Source of the DNA: Candidatus Ruthia endofausta
Lineage (GTDB): Bacteria > Pseudomonadota > Gammaproteobacteria > PS1 > Pseudothioglobaceae
Reading direction: 5' to 3'
Assembly: GCF_013342985.1 (NCBI RefSeq)
Contig: NZ_CP054490.1
Span: 1,116,001-1,180,000, forward strand
Length of the DNA stretch: 64,000 nucleotides
The notes below the pieces were generated by a model. That model saw nothing but the letters and a program-made list of their open reading frames with translations, was not told the DNA's origin and searched no databases. How positions within the stretch are numbered: the first letter of the stretch is position 1; the number at the start of each line of letters is the position of its first letter. The translations under genes and the position numbers were made by a program. Below are positions 28,353 through 36,884 of the stretch, in pieces.

Positions 28353-28550
28353 ATGGATGTAATTTATTGGCTAATTCCCAGTATGATTTTTGTTGGTGTT
28401 GTTCTTGTTATTCTTTTAATGATAAGCGTTAAAAATGGTCAGTTTGATGATTTAGAAGGAGAAGGACAACGCATTCTATTTGATGAAGAGCGGACAAACT
28501 TAGAACTTAAAAAAAATACGAAAAATAAGGTTGACAATTCATCTTTTTGA
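28353..28550 (+). CDS. ccoS: cbb3-type cytochrome oxidase assembly protein CcoS
   Basis: A 65-residue protein with one N-terminal membrane helix (about 4-25) followed by the CcoS signature VKNGQFDDLEGEGQRILFDEE. CcoS is needed for cofactor insertion in the high-affinity cbb3 oxidase. It has a strong AAGGAAGGA site before the ATG. ccoNOPQ, ccoG and ccoI are not nearby. The tail after the signature (KKNTKNKVDNSSF) is longer than usual. Confidence 0.9.
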   Translation: MDVIYWLIPSMIFVGVVLVILLMISVKNGQFDDLEGEGQRILFDEERTNLELKKNTKNKVDNSSF

Positions 28551-28603
28551 TAGAAAATTTGCATTTAAAGATTTTAGAAAAAAACAAGGCAAATAAAAAG
28601 AAG

Positions 28604-29281
28604 ATGGCTAAAAATATAATTGACGGTCTATTTGGTAAATCACCCATTAGTCCATTACAAAAACACATGACACAAGTGCATTCATGTATTTCAGAACTCA
28701 ACGGCTTTATGGTTGCCATCCATGCCCAAGATTGGGTACAAGCTGAAAGAATTAGAAGCGACATTGGTACCAAAGAAGGAGAAGCAGACATTCTTAAAAA
28801 GAAGCTGCGTTTGAGCTTACCTTCAACATTCATGATGCCTTTCTCACGTAGAGATTTGCTTGATTTATTGCTGATTCAAGACTCTATTGCCAATATCACT
28901 AAGGATGTTTCGGGCTTGATGATTAATCGCAAGATGACCCTGCCAGATGAGATTTTTGATGATGTGATAGAATTGACCAAGGTCTGTATCAAAACATCAT
29001 CCATGGCGCTTAAAGCTGTTAATGAACTGGATGAGTTGCTAGAGACTGCATTTGGTAGTCGTGAGCGAAAAGTTGTTGGCTCTATTATTAAAGATGTGAA
29101 TGAACTTGAAAGCAAATCTGACAAAATTCAGCACGAAATTCGTGTTAAATTATTTCCATTAGAGTCTAGTTTGCCACCTGTTGATGTTATGTTTTATTAT
29201 CGTGCTGTGGAATGGCTGGGTGAACTTGCAGATGCTGCGCAAAAAGTTGGCTCAAGACTAGAAGTACTATTAGCAAGATAA
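28604..29281 (+). CDS. DUF47 / PhoU-like phosphate transport partner
   Basis: 225 residues from the ATG at 28604 (MAKNIIDGLFGKSPISPLQ); AAAAGAAG precedes it. All-helical TIGR00153-family protein of the PhoU-like group. It lies 10 nt upstream of a PiT-family phosphate transporter, and such DUF47-pit pairs are common, with the DUF47 protein thought to regulate the transporter. The upstream in-frame ATG at 28547 overlaps ccoS and adds a basic, non-family extension. Confidence 0.88.
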   Translation: MAKNIIDGLFGKSPISPLQKHMTQVHSCISELNGFMVAIHAQDWVQAERIRSDIGTKEGEADILKKKLRLSLPSTFMMPFSRRDLLDLLLIQDSIANITKDVSGLMINRKMTLPDEIFDDVIELTKVCIKTSSMALKAVNELDELLETAFGSRERKVVGSIIKDVNELESKSDKIQHEIRVKLFPLESSLPPVDVMFYYRAVEWLGELADAAQKVGSRLEVLLAR

Positions 29282-29291
29282 GGAGACTGCC

Positions 29292-30572
29292 ATGGACATT
29301 ATTGAAAATAATGCTGATATTTTTATTATGTTGGCGATTGGGTTTGGACTGTTTATGGCTTGGGGTATTGGTGCTAATGATGTTGCTAATGCCATGGGCA
29401 CTTCGGTGGGTTCTGGCGCTATTACCTTTAAGCAGGCAGTTGTTATCGCGGTTATTTTCGAATTTTCTGGTGCAATTCTTGCGGGTGGAGAGGTGACTGC
29501 CACTATTCGTAAAGGCATTTTGGATGCAGCATTATTCACTGATAGCCCGTATTTATTAGTATATGGCATGCTTGCTTCGCTTTTAGCGGCAGGCACATGG
29601 TTATTGATTGCCTCATCTTTAGGCTGGCCAGTTTCTACAACGCATTCAATTGTTGGTGCTATTGTTGGTTTTGGCGCAGTAGGTGTGGGTGTTGATGCGA
29701 TCGCTTGGGATAAGGTAATTAAAATCGTGATGAGTTGGGTAGCATCTCCAGTGCTTGCTGGTACACTTGCTGTTATTATTTTTAAGAGCTTACAATCTTT
29801 AGTGATTGACACCAAAGATCCTTTGGCCAATGTTAAAAAATATTTGCCATTTTATGTATTCTTTGTTGGTTTTATCATTGCATTAGTTACGTTATTTAAA
29901 GGCCTTAAACATGTCGAGTCTTTAAAATATATCTCTAAAGACGCCTCTTTAAGTGTGATGATTGCAGTTGCAGTTGGTATCTTAGCAGCTGTGATTTCTG
30001 CATTTATTATGAGGCGTATCAAGATAGACCCTAAGGACGACAAAGATTTTCATTATGCCAATATGGAAAAGCTTTTTGCTGTGCTGATGGTGATTACTGC
30101 ATCTGCCATGGCATTTGCACATGGCTCTAACGATGTTGCCAATGCCATTGGTCCACTGGCTGCGGTTTATAGTATTGTGGAGGCCGGTGGCGATATTGCC
30201 TCAAGAAGTGTCGTACCTTCGTGGGTTTTGCTGGTTGGTGGTGGTGGTATTGTATTTGGTTTAGTGACTTATGGATTTAAAGTGATGAAAACCATTGGTA
30301 AAGGTATCACAGAACTTACCCCTTCTCGTGGCTTTGCTGCTGAATTGGCCGCTGCAACAACGGTAGTTTTGGCCTCATCAACAGGCATTCCTGTGTCAAC
30401 CACGCAGGTTTTGGTAGGGGCAGTATTGGGTGTTGGTATTGCTAGAGGTGTGGCGGCACTTAACATGCGGGTTATTAATACGATTTTCTTATCTTGGTTA
30501 ATTACTTTACCAGCAGGTGCAATCATATCTATTTTATTTTTCTTTGCACTTAAGGGTGCGTTTGGAGCGTAG
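29292..30572 (+). CDS. pit: PiT-family inorganic phosphate transporter
   Basis: A 426-residue polytopic inner membrane protein. The two PiT signature repeats are GANDVANAMGTSVGSGAIT near 29-47 and GSNDVANAIGPLAAV near 280, and each half also carries the PVSTTH/PVSTTQ motif. Substrate is phosphate or metal-phosphate, driven by cation symport. AAGGAGACTGCC precedes the ATG. It pairs with the upstream DUF47 gene. Confidence 0.94.
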   Translation: MDIIENNADIFIMLAIGFGLFMAWGIGANDVANAMGTSVGSGAITFKQAVVIAVIFEFSGAILAGGEVTATIRKGILDAALFTDSPYLLVYGMLASLLAAGTWLLIASSLGWPVSTTHSIVGAIVGFGAVGVGVDAIAWDKVIKIVMSWVASPVLAGTLAVIIFKSLQSLVIDTKDPLANVKKYLPFYVFFVGFIIALVTLFKGLKHVESLKYISKDASLSVMIAVAVGILAAVISAFIMRRIKIDPKDDKDFHYANMEKLFAVLMVITASAMAFAHGSNDVANAIGPLAAVYSIVEAGGDIASRSVVPSWVLLVGGGGIVFGLVTYGFKVMKTIGKGITELTPSRGFAAELAAATTVVLASSTGIPVSTTQVLVGAVLGVGIARGVAALNMRVINTIFLSWLITLPAGAIISILFFFALKGAFGA

Positions 30573-30575
30573 ACA

Positions 30576-30806
30576 ATGACGTTAGAAGAAATCCAAGTAA
30601 AAATTCAAGCAGGTATAGAAAATTCAATAGTTACCATGGAGGGCGATGGTTGTAGTTGTTCAACAAAAGTAGTTTCACCAATTTTTGAGGGAATGTCACT
30701 ATTGGCTAGGCAAAAAATGATACTTGCTGTTATGAATGAAGAAATTACCAACGGTACACTTCATGCGCTTAGTATCAAAACACGTACGCCAGAAGAAGAT
30801 GTCTAA
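30576..30806 (+). CDS. BolA/IbaG-family protein
   Basis: 76 residues, short BolA fold. Marks are the GDGCSCSTKVVS beta strand segment, FEGMSLLARQKMILA and the C-terminal LHALSIKTRTPEE, as in IbaG (YrbA), a partner of monothiol glutaredoxin in Fe-S cluster handling. It starts 3 nt after pit stops, so is part of the same transcript. The family's usual conserved His is replaced near the CSCS stretch, so metal-cluster binding may differ. Confidence 0.82.
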   Translation: MTLEEIQVKIQAGIENSIVTMEGDGCSCSTKVVSPIFEGMSLLARQKMILAVMNEEITNGTLHALSIKTRTPEEDV

Positions 30807-30819
30807 AAACTTTTAAAAC

Positions 30820-31001
30820 TTATTCATTTTCATGTGTCACTTGTTGATCGAAGTCTATACTAACCATAATATTAATTGGATGACAATAAACTGAATAATC
30901 TTTTCTATATAACTTTGATTAGACACCGAACAATCAATATTCAGTTCAATCAACTCGCCAAAATAAGGGCATTGGACGCTTTGTTGTTGGCATTCATTCA
31001 T
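30820..31001 (-). pseudogene. CPXCG-motif cysteine-rich protein pseudogene
   Basis: The frame from ATG 31001 gives MNECQQQSVQCPYFGELIEL, NIDCSVSNQSYIE, a frameshift, then EDYSVYCHPINIMVSIDFD ending ENE and a stop. Intact members have CPYCGE and EDCQVCCRPI. Here both CxxC pairs have lost a cysteine (CPYF; DYSVYC), so the metal site is gone. Its start overlaps the end of the DUF1289 relic. Confidence 0.75.
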
Positions 31002-31199
31002 CGATATTTCGCTCTTTAAGATCCCTTATAATGAACTCGGCCGGCATTGCAGCTGAATAATTAACCCAATGCGTAATTTCATCACTATGGCGTTTACAAC
31101 CGACACAATAGTAGCTTGATTATATTTGCAAATCTCCACACAGAGGCTGGCGATATATAGCGCCTCAGACGGACTTTTAACAGTCTGATATTTATTCAT
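30994..31199 (-). pseudogene. DUF1289 (YdhL-like) pseudogene
   Basis: From ATG 31199: NKYQTVKSPSEALYIASLC and VEICKYNQAT, then a frameshift, then YCVGCKRHSDEITHWVNY and AAMPAEFIIRDLKERNIDE with stop. DUF1289 proteins have SPC...C.Y......C.GC.RT..EI..W. The first cysteine (SPC) is SPS here. The old operon pair DUF1289 plus CPXCG protein is visible through the 8-nt overlap. Confidence 0.75.
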
Positions 31200-31255
31200 A
31201 AACCTATTATAGGATGCTAATGTAAAATGCCTGTTTTTATTTAAAACATTCTCTT

Positions 31256-32569
31256 ATGAATTTTTCAGAATTAGGCTTGTCTGATTCAATTCTTAAAGCC
31301 ATCGAGCAGCAAGGATACAGAGAGCCATCACCAATACAAGCTCAAACTATTCCAGCTATTTTAGAAGGCAAAGATGTCATGGCTACCGCCCAAACTGGCA
31401 CGGGTAAAACAGCAGGATTCACTCTACCTATTCTTGAAATATTATCAAAAGGCAATCCCACAAAATCCAATCAGATTCGTACGCTAATCTTAACCCCTAC
31501 ACGTGAATTAGCTGCACAAGTCAGCGATAGTGTAACGACTTATGGTAAGTATTTGCCGCTTAGATCAAGCGTGGTGTTTGGTGGTATAAAGATTAATCCA
31601 CAAATGCGAAAGTTACGTAGTGGTGTTGATATCTTAGTCGCTACACCAGGGCGATTGTTAGACTTATATTCTCAAAATGCAGTGAAATTTGACACATTAG
31701 AGATCGTTGTATTTGACGAGGCAGATAGAATGCTAGACATGGGGTTTATTCACGATATTAAGAGAATTTTAAAAATTTTGCCGTCAAAAAAACAAACACT
31801 CATGTTTTCAGCTACTTTTTCTAATGACATTCGAACTTTGGCAAAGAGTCTAGTTAGCAATCCTGTGGAAATATCAGTTACCCCGAGGAATTCTACCGTT
31901 AAAGCAGTAAAACAGTGGATTCATCCTGTTGATAAATCTAAAAAACAGGCATTACTAACGCACCTTATTCAAGAACATGGCTGGTACCAAGTATTGGTAT
32001 TTAGTCGCACCAAGCATGGTGCGAATCGCATTGCAACTCAATTAGAAAAGAAAAAAATTAACGCAACTACCATTCATGGCAACAAAGGCCAAGGTGCACG
32101 CACAAGAGCCTTGGCAGATTTTAAAGCAGGTAAGGTTAATGTGCTAGTAGCAACCGACATTGCAGCAAGAGGTATTGACATTGATCAATTGCCACATGTT
32201 GTCAATTTTGATTTGCCACACGTGCCAGAAGATTACGTACATCGTATTGGTCGTACGGGTCGCGCCGGTTCAAAGGGAGAGGCGATTTCATTGGTTAGTG
32301 CTGATGAGGCTAAGCAATTATTTGATATTGAGCGTTTAACTCAAAAAAAATTAGAGCGCATTATGGTAGATAATTTTGTGCCAGAGCACTATTTGCCAGA
32401 ATCGGGTAAAAAAATCTTGCCGCCAAAGATCAAAAAATCAAAAAAGAACAAGAGTCGTAATAAGCTTAGATACGGCAAAAATAGCAATTCTCAAGAAAAT
32501 AAATCAAACAATAAAAAAGACTTTTTGGGCAGTAAATCCAATAAAAAACCCACAAGGAAAACAACATGA
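31256..32569 (+). CDS. rhlE: RhlE-like DEAD-box RNA helicase
   Basis: 437 residues. Q motif ([17 protein letters not shown]), Walker [29 protein letters not shown] box in [17 protein letters not shown], then helicase domain 2 with [21 protein letters not shown] and [10 protein letters not shown]. The C-terminal tail from about 375 is very basic and rich in Lys/Asn, typical of RhlE-type helicases acting on ribosome assembly or RNA decay. Its stop overlaps the next gene (ATGA). Confidence 0.93.
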   Translation: MNFSELGLSDSILKAIEQQGYREPSPIQAQTIPAILEGKDVMATAQTGTGKTAGFTLPILEILSKGNPTKSNQIRTLILTPTRELAAQVSDSVTTYGKYLPLRSSVVFGGIKINPQMRKLRSGVDILVATPGRLLDLYSQNAVKFDTLEIVVFDEADRMLDMGFIHDIKRILKILPSKKQTLMFSATFSNDIRTLAKSLVSNPVEISVTPRNSTVKAVKQWIHPVDKSKKQALLTHLIQEHGWYQVLVFSRTKHGANRIATQLEKKKINATTIHGNKGQGARTRALADFKAGKVNVLVATDIAARGIDIDQLPHVVNFDLPHVPEDYVHRIGRTGRAGSKGEAISLVSADEAKQLFDIERLTQKKLERIMVDNFVPEHYLPESGKKILPPKIKKSKKNKSRNKLRYGKNSNSQENKSNNKKDFLGSKSNKKPTRKTT

Positions 32570-32811
32570 GAATTAAGTTAATCGCATTCATTGCTGCACT
32601 ACTTTTAACCCCGGTTCATGCTGGATTATGGGAAAAAATAACCACAATGGGCGTTAAAACAGTCACGCCAACCTCAGAATATTTAATTGAAACACCAGGC
32701 TGGAATATTCGAGTATACGAATGGACGCCTGCTGATAATCCCAATACACGTTGCCTATTTGCGGCAGGCTCACAAAAAGGTGGTGTGGCTTGTTATTCGA
32801 TTAACGATTAA
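32566..32811 (+). CDS. Small secreted protein of unknown function
   Basis: 81 residues with a clear signal peptide ([19 protein letters not shown], cleavage after about 19). The mature part has about 62 residues with two cysteines (in NTRCLFAAG and [10 protein letters not shown]) that could form a disulfide in the periplasm. The start overlaps the stop of the helicase gene by 4 nt. I do not recognise the family. It lies at the left boundary of the decayed element. Confidence 0.72.
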   Translation: MRIKLIAFIAALLLTPVHAGLWEKITTMGVKTVTPTSEYLIETPGWNIRVYEWTPADNPNTRCLFAAGSQKGGVACYSIND

Positions 32812-32865
32812 TTAGTGTGTTTTGACCCTATTTGGGAAGAACGCTGTCAAAATGTTGTCATTCTT

Positions 32866-33202
32866 TTAAGTGCTTAATAGAGGTAGTAATTTATTTAATA
32901 CTTCATCAATAACGCATTTGTTAGCTTTGATGATTAATTTTACTTTTCTATCTCTAAAACTAAGCGTATTTACAATGATACTAGCAACCACACTAGGCTT
33001 TGTCTAGTTCGTTAATTTTTACTTCTATAAGTCCGCCACGAATACTAGTACTAATTGGTGAACAAATAACTATACCAATCTTTTTGGCATATTGCTTTGA
33101 TGACAAAATAAGTACTGGGCGATATCTGACAATTTCTCTACCTTTTGTAGGTTCAAAATCTAGCCAAACAATATCACCCCTATTTGGAATATAGTTACTC
33201 AT
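32866..33202 (-). pseudogene. mazF: MazF/PemK-type toxin pseudogene
   Basis: First frame from ATG 33202: NYIPNRGDIVWLDFEPTKG, RPVLILSSKQYAKKIGIVI, CSPISTSIRGG, ending LDKA and a TAG. After a one-base shift the C-terminal part continues SVVASIIVNTLSFRDRKVKL and IIKANKCVIDEVLNKLLPLL. The GDIVWLDF, RPVLILS and C.P..S pattern is the MazF endoribonuclease fold. One frameshift separates a nearly complete toxin. Confidence 0.85.
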
Positions 33203-33319
33203 ATTCACTGTTTAATAAATTAGGCGCTAATTCAATATGTGTATTACTCGATGTCATATCTGATAATAATTCTTGTTCGATAAATTTTCTTTTATTAAAG
33301 AAATATTGATTTTATCCAT
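33195..33319 (-). pseudogene. mazE: MazE-type antitoxin remnant
   Basis: Directly upstream of the toxin relic and overlapping it by 8 nt. One frame reads KFIEQELLSDMTSSNTH then IELAPNLLNSEYE and stop; the LLSDMT...H motif is the toxin-neutralising tail of MazE. The N-terminal AbrB-type DNA-binding domain is missing; an ATG at 33319 opens a short unrelated frame. Confidence 0.7.
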
Positions 33320-33558
33320 ATAGCGTGTTCTTTAACAAAAGGAGAAAAATTTTCTCACATTGATAAAGGGTATTTTTTACAGTACTGTCCTTCGTTAAAG
33401 TTACGAAAATTAAAAAGACTAATGCTACCAATATGTCGAACATATGGATAATCCGAACAATTCAGGACTCGTCTTTGATACGGATAATCCTCCCAAGAGA
33501 ATATAGTGTTGACTTGTTAAGTCCGTTATTTATACGTTTTTACTTTGGAGGTATTCTA

Positions 33559-33711
33559 ATGAATAACCAAATAATAAAAAAACCAACAGTTATTAAACTG
33601 TGTACTTTAAGTAGTGCAACCATCTATCGCCTTATCAAAAAAGGTGAATCTTCAAAACAAATCAAACTAGCAGAAAGGAGTTCTGGCTGGTTACTGAGTG
33701 AAGTTGAATAG
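33559..33711 (+). pseudogene. AlpA-family phage regulator, truncated
   Basis: 50 residues from ATG 33559 (GGAGGT 7 nt upstream): IIKKPTVIKLCTLSSATIY, RLIKKGESSKQIKLAERSSG, WLLSEVE and TAG. The helix-turn-helix start LS..TIYRLIKKGE..K.IKL and W...E are AlpA. Intact members continue about 15 more residues (W...R), and the sequence after the stop is TGGCGA, coding W-R, so a single nonsense change is likely. AlpA proteins control excision of P4-like elements. Confidence 0.75.
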
Positions 33712-33750
33712 TGGCGATGATAAAGTTAACGCTAGAGACGGAGGTGAGCA

Positions 33751-34043
33751 ATGAAGCATAATCTCAATAATAGATTTACTTTGTCTAGTGATAAGTACAA
33801 CTGAATATTACTTGATAAACAACAAGGTAAAGTCAAAAAAAGTTTCTTTTCAAACGTCAAACAACTTAGTCAGTTCATAGGAGAACTAGTCGCAATAGAA
33901 TCTCTAGACAAGGCTAGGTTGAGTTAGGAGATATACGCACTATAACCCCCTCGTATTCCTCTGTAATTGACAAGATAGTGGAACGTCTAGAGGTTTATAT
34001 AGACTCGATAGTTAAAGATGAGAAAAGTAAGTATCGTAAATAA
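33751..34043 (+). pseudogene. Broken small gene of the ssrA-linked element (unknown)
   Basis: GGAGGTGAG precedes ATG 33751. Conceptual protein MKHNLNNRFTLSSDKYN, TGA (codon 18), then KQQGKVKKSFFSNVKQLSQF and IGELVAIESLDKA, a TAG, then in another frame SSVIDKIVERLEVYIDSIV and a lysine-rich end. About 95 residues originally. I do not recognise the family; position between alpA and a replication-like gene suggests a phage-satellite gene. Confidence 0.5.
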
Positions 34044-34188
34044 AACTATACGGTTTTGACACAACGATATTTATACACCTATGACTAATCAAAGTCGCAG
34101 TACAACAACAGTTGCGGCTTTGATAACCCACCCCAAAACAAGCGGTATTTTCTAGTATCTAATACTATAGATAACAAAGGAACATAAG

Positions 34189-34664
34189 ATGATTAAAACT
34201 ATACAAAATAGAAAGACTAAGTACTTTAAAGAATACTTAGAGATAAACAATGAACAACTAAAGATTAATGCTGGAGTAGGTAAAGGTATTTACCTAAATA
34301 TTCTTAATAGAGTAATCAATCAACTAGACATAGCTTACTCAATTCACAAAAGACTCTTAGTTGTTAGGTTTGATTTACACCTAAAGAATTACACACCTAA
34401 TAACACAGCAATGTTTAGGTTCATTAAGACAATTAAGCAATGGATAAGCCGTAACTATAAGATGAAAGACATTGGCTATGCCTGGGGCAAGAGAAGATGA
34501 GCGTAGTCGTTCAAAACAACAACATTACCACCTTGTATTGTTTCTTGAATGGAGATAAGATTAGACACCCTAACAAGTAGATTAAAACCTTTAGAACAAT
34601 AGAATGGTTATTATATGATGTGTTGGAGATTGTAGATAATGTTTGGGTCAGATACTGTAATTGA
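34189..34664 (+). pseudogene. YagK/YfjJ (inovirus Gp2-like) replication-type gene, broken
   Basis: The first frame from ATG 34189 runs 103 residues: RLLVVRFDLHLKNYTPNN, RFIKTIKQWI and GYAWGKRR then stop. A second frame has KQHYHLVLFL and a third NGDKIRHPNK. The VRFDLH (rolling-circle-like strand), RF...K, W.RE and HYH.L..LN blocks are those of the YagK/YfjJ C-terminal domain found in P4-like satellites. Two or more frame changes and truncation. Confidence 0.72.
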
Positions 34665-34691
34665 TACCAGCTAGTAGTATTTTTGGTTTTA

Positions 34692-35093
34692 TTATTTAAC
34701 GTAAATAGCTGTACCTGTTATTACTTGACTGTAATTTTCACCACCTACGAAAAATCCACCACCAAATCCATTAGAAAAGAAATTACCATAACTACCGGTA
34801 GATTCTTTACCCGTCTTTTCTAGAATAATTCCGTTAGCGCCAACTCTTGCTGCCTGTATTTTTAATTCCTCAACAGCCATATCTAAATTTTGCTGGTCTG
34901 TGAAGCCTATCTCAGACGAAGCTCTGACAGCAGCAATAACTTCATAATTAGCTGGAGGTACCTGATAAAACCTAACTTGTTCAAAACTAATTGCATCTCT
35001 TTTGACGCCAGTTACAAGTGTTGTTCCTGAAGCACAACCACCCAAATTAAAAGCAAAAATCACTAGAATAAATAAACTAAGTACCGTCTTCAT
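34692..35093 (-). CDS. Lipoprotein of unknown function
   Basis: 133 residues, lipoprotein signal peptide with lipobox NLGGC (Cys about 20) followed by ASGTT. The mature part has IGFTDQQNLDMAVEELKIQA and ARVGANGIILE, then a glycine/phenylalanine-rich stretch and a final GTAIYVK beta strand. It resembles small outer membrane lipoproteins with a YbjQ-like alpha/beta core, but the function is unknown. It is the only intact gene in the decayed element, ending near a relict integrase. Confidence 0.78.
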   Translation of the reverse strand: MKTVLSLFILVIFAFNLGGCASGTTLVTGVKRDAISFEQVRFYQVPPANYEVIAAVRASSEIGFTDQQNLDMAVEELKIQAARVGANGIILEKTGKESTGSYGNFFSNGFGGGFFVGGENYSQVITGTAIYVK

Positions 35094-35158
35094 AGTAAAT
35101 CCTATTTAATATTTTAATAAGAAATATTATAAATCAAAAAAGACACTCGGATAATCTT

Positions 35159-36335
35159 TAACTTATTTTGAGTTTATCTAAATAATCCGACCACTGTTGC
35201 ATCATATCTTTTCTTTTCTGAAGGTGTTCAGCCTGATTGTACACTGCTCGTATTTTGTTAGAATCAACGTGAGATAATTGCCTTTCTATTACATCACACT
35301 TCTAAACTCCAGTTCATTAAGTCTTGTGCTTGCCATATGCCTAAAGCCGTGAGTTGTAAATTGTTCTTTATCAACCCCTAAGTTTCTGATTGCACCTAAC
35401 AATGAGTCCGTAGAAATACTTTCATTTTTATTTCTAGGAGTAGGGAATACGAAATTACTACCTGTTTCAATTTCACTAAGTTCTAGCAGTATATTTTGTA
35501 CTTGGGTACTCATAAGTACTAGATGGTCTCTATTCATTTTCATTCTATTGACTTTGATACGAATAATGCTGTCGTTGAAATCAACCTCATCCCAAGTTAA
35601 ATCAGTTAATTCGGAAGGCCTCAGAATACATAAGGAGCAATAGACAAAGCTGCCTTACTTGGAAGCTTCCTTTATGACCATCTATTGTCCGCAGTAACCA
35701 TCCAATATCTTTAGGGTCGGTTAAAGTTTCATAATGTTTATTTGGTTTCTTTTTAAACGCATCACTAGACAAGTCTCGAACTGGATTTGTAGTAATAATT
35801 CCAAGAGCAACTGAATAGGTAAAAACTCTATTAGCTATGCTTTTTATTTTATATAGTGTATTCAGCACCCCTTTATCTTCTATTTTCTTTAACAGAGCAA
35901 GCATTTGTGGGGCTGACACTTCATCTATAGGATGATTATCAATGAAAGGGAGAAGGTATGTGATTCAGCTCTTTGTTTTACATCAATAGCATAGCCATTG
36001 CTCCATTCGTCTGTCTTATGAATATGCTATTGTTCAAACATCCGTTTAAAAGTTACAGAATCAATACTAGTACTCGCAAGTTTGTTACTGTTTTTAGGAT
36101 TTATACCTTCTTTAAGAAGTTGTTTATTCGTATCTCTTGCTTGTCGAGCATCTAGTAAGGATATATTAGGATAATGTCCAAGAGTCATTATTGTAGCTTT
36201 GCCTTTATATCTGTATCTATGTAGCCATATTCTAGAACCACTAACTGCAACTTCTATAGTTAAACCATGAGAATCAGTCATGCGATATAGCTTATCTTTT
36301 GATTTAAGGTTTTTGACTTGTGTATCCGTAAGCAT
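35159..36335 (-). pseudogene. Tyrosine recombinase (P4-type integrase) pseudogene
   Basis: N-terminal DUF4102 domain from ATG 36335 (MLTDTQVKNLKSKDKLYRM, YRYKGKATIMTLGHYP, ARQARDTNKQLLKEGINP) to a stop at 36027. A core-binding piece is at 35602-35919 (QMLALLKKIEDKGVLNTLYK, SVALGIITTNPVRDL), a catalytic piece at 35289-35543 (ending HGFRHMASTRLNEL, i.e. the H-x-x-R box), then DVIERQLSHVDSNKIRAVYN ending KLKIS. The catalytic Tyr region YN is present. At least three frame changes or stops. Integrases of this type use tRNA or tmRNA ends as attachment sites, and ssrA ends 175 nt away. Confidence 0.88.
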
Positions 36336-36338
36336 AAT

Positions 36339-36386
36339 GTGAGTAGAGTTATATAAAAAGTGAGTATAAAACTATAATCTACTCAC
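36339..36386. repeat. Imperfect inverted repeat with GTGAGTA copies upstream of the relict integrase
   Basis: GTGAGTAGAGTTATA at 36339 is opposite TATAATCTACTCAC ending at 36386, a 14-bp match with one bulged base. A third GTGAGTA occurs at 36360 in direct orientation. It lies directly upstream of the integrase start, a usual place for recombinase arm sites or an int operator. Confidence 0.5.
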
Positions 36387-36444
36387 TATTAGGTAATATG
36401 TCAAAAGATGTTATGATTCAATATAACAATTAGAGTGGTAACAA

Positions 36445-36483
36445 AACCCTTATAGTATATGATGTTTATATACTATAAGGGTT
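36445..36483. repeat. Perfect 16-bp inverted repeat between integrase relic and ssrA
   Basis: AACCCTTATAGTATAT and its exact reverse complement flank a 7-nt loop (GATGTTT). It is 28 nt beyond the 3' end of ssrA. On the minus strand the arm is followed by TTTTGTTA, so it may terminate ssrA; it may also be an attachment-region site of the element. Confidence 0.75.
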
Positions 36484-36510
36484 GTTATGAGAATGTGTGA
36501 AAACAGAGTT

Positions 36511-36859
36511 TGGTGGAGATGGCGGGAATTGAACCCGCGTCCGAAAACTTTCAAACAAGAAGTCTACATGCTTAGCTTGGTCTATTGTAGTTAGCCACCT
36601 AACCACCCGACCATCAGGGATGTAAGTAGCGATTTCCAACAAGTTTTAACCGAATTACGTGAAAAAAATAATCCTAGCGAGTCTGTGAGCGACCGTCATC
36701 TTAAAAGTACAGACAACTCTTAAGCGACGGCTAGCTATGCAGCTAGAGCGTAGTTGTTTTCGTTTGCAACTATCTTTTTTAAAGCATATTTTACGAGTTG
36801 TCTTTATCCTCGGCATGCGTCCTTGAGATCCAACTCCTCGTCGAAGCCATGTCATCCCC
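36511..36859 (-). ncRNA. ssrA: Transfer-messenger RNA
   Basis: 349 nt with encoded CCA. The tRNA-like ends GGGGATG and CATCTCC pair; the 3' T-arm is GGGTTCAATTCCC; CGCATGCCGAGG and the pre-tag region ATAGTTGCAAACG are conserved. The tag reading frame starts GCAAACGAAAAC and encodes ANENNYALAA followed by TAG, so the full tag is (A)ANENNYALAA. It rescues stalled ribosomes with SmpB. tyrS starts upstream; a relict element sits at its 3' end. Confidence 0.96.
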
Positions 36860-36884
36860 AGAGGCAAACCATTATAACACCTTT

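Noticed and set aside
33352-33368. Short palindrome around GAGAAAA/TTTTCTC
   Set aside because: Seven AT-rich pairs, expected often by chance at this base composition.
33436-33492. Repeated GGATAATCC words before alpA
   Set aside because: Only two copies of a 9-mer in an AT-rich region, without regular spacing. Not enough to claim iterons or an array.
34092-34124. Hairpin CAAAGTCGCA/TGCGGCTTTG upstream of the YagK-like relic
   Set aside because: About ten pairs including a G-U pair, but no T run and no evident target. Not reported as terminator.
32900-36500. CRISPR array or retron in the ssrA-linked region
   Set aside because: No regularly spaced direct repeats and no reverse-transcriptase or cas-like motifs on either strand.
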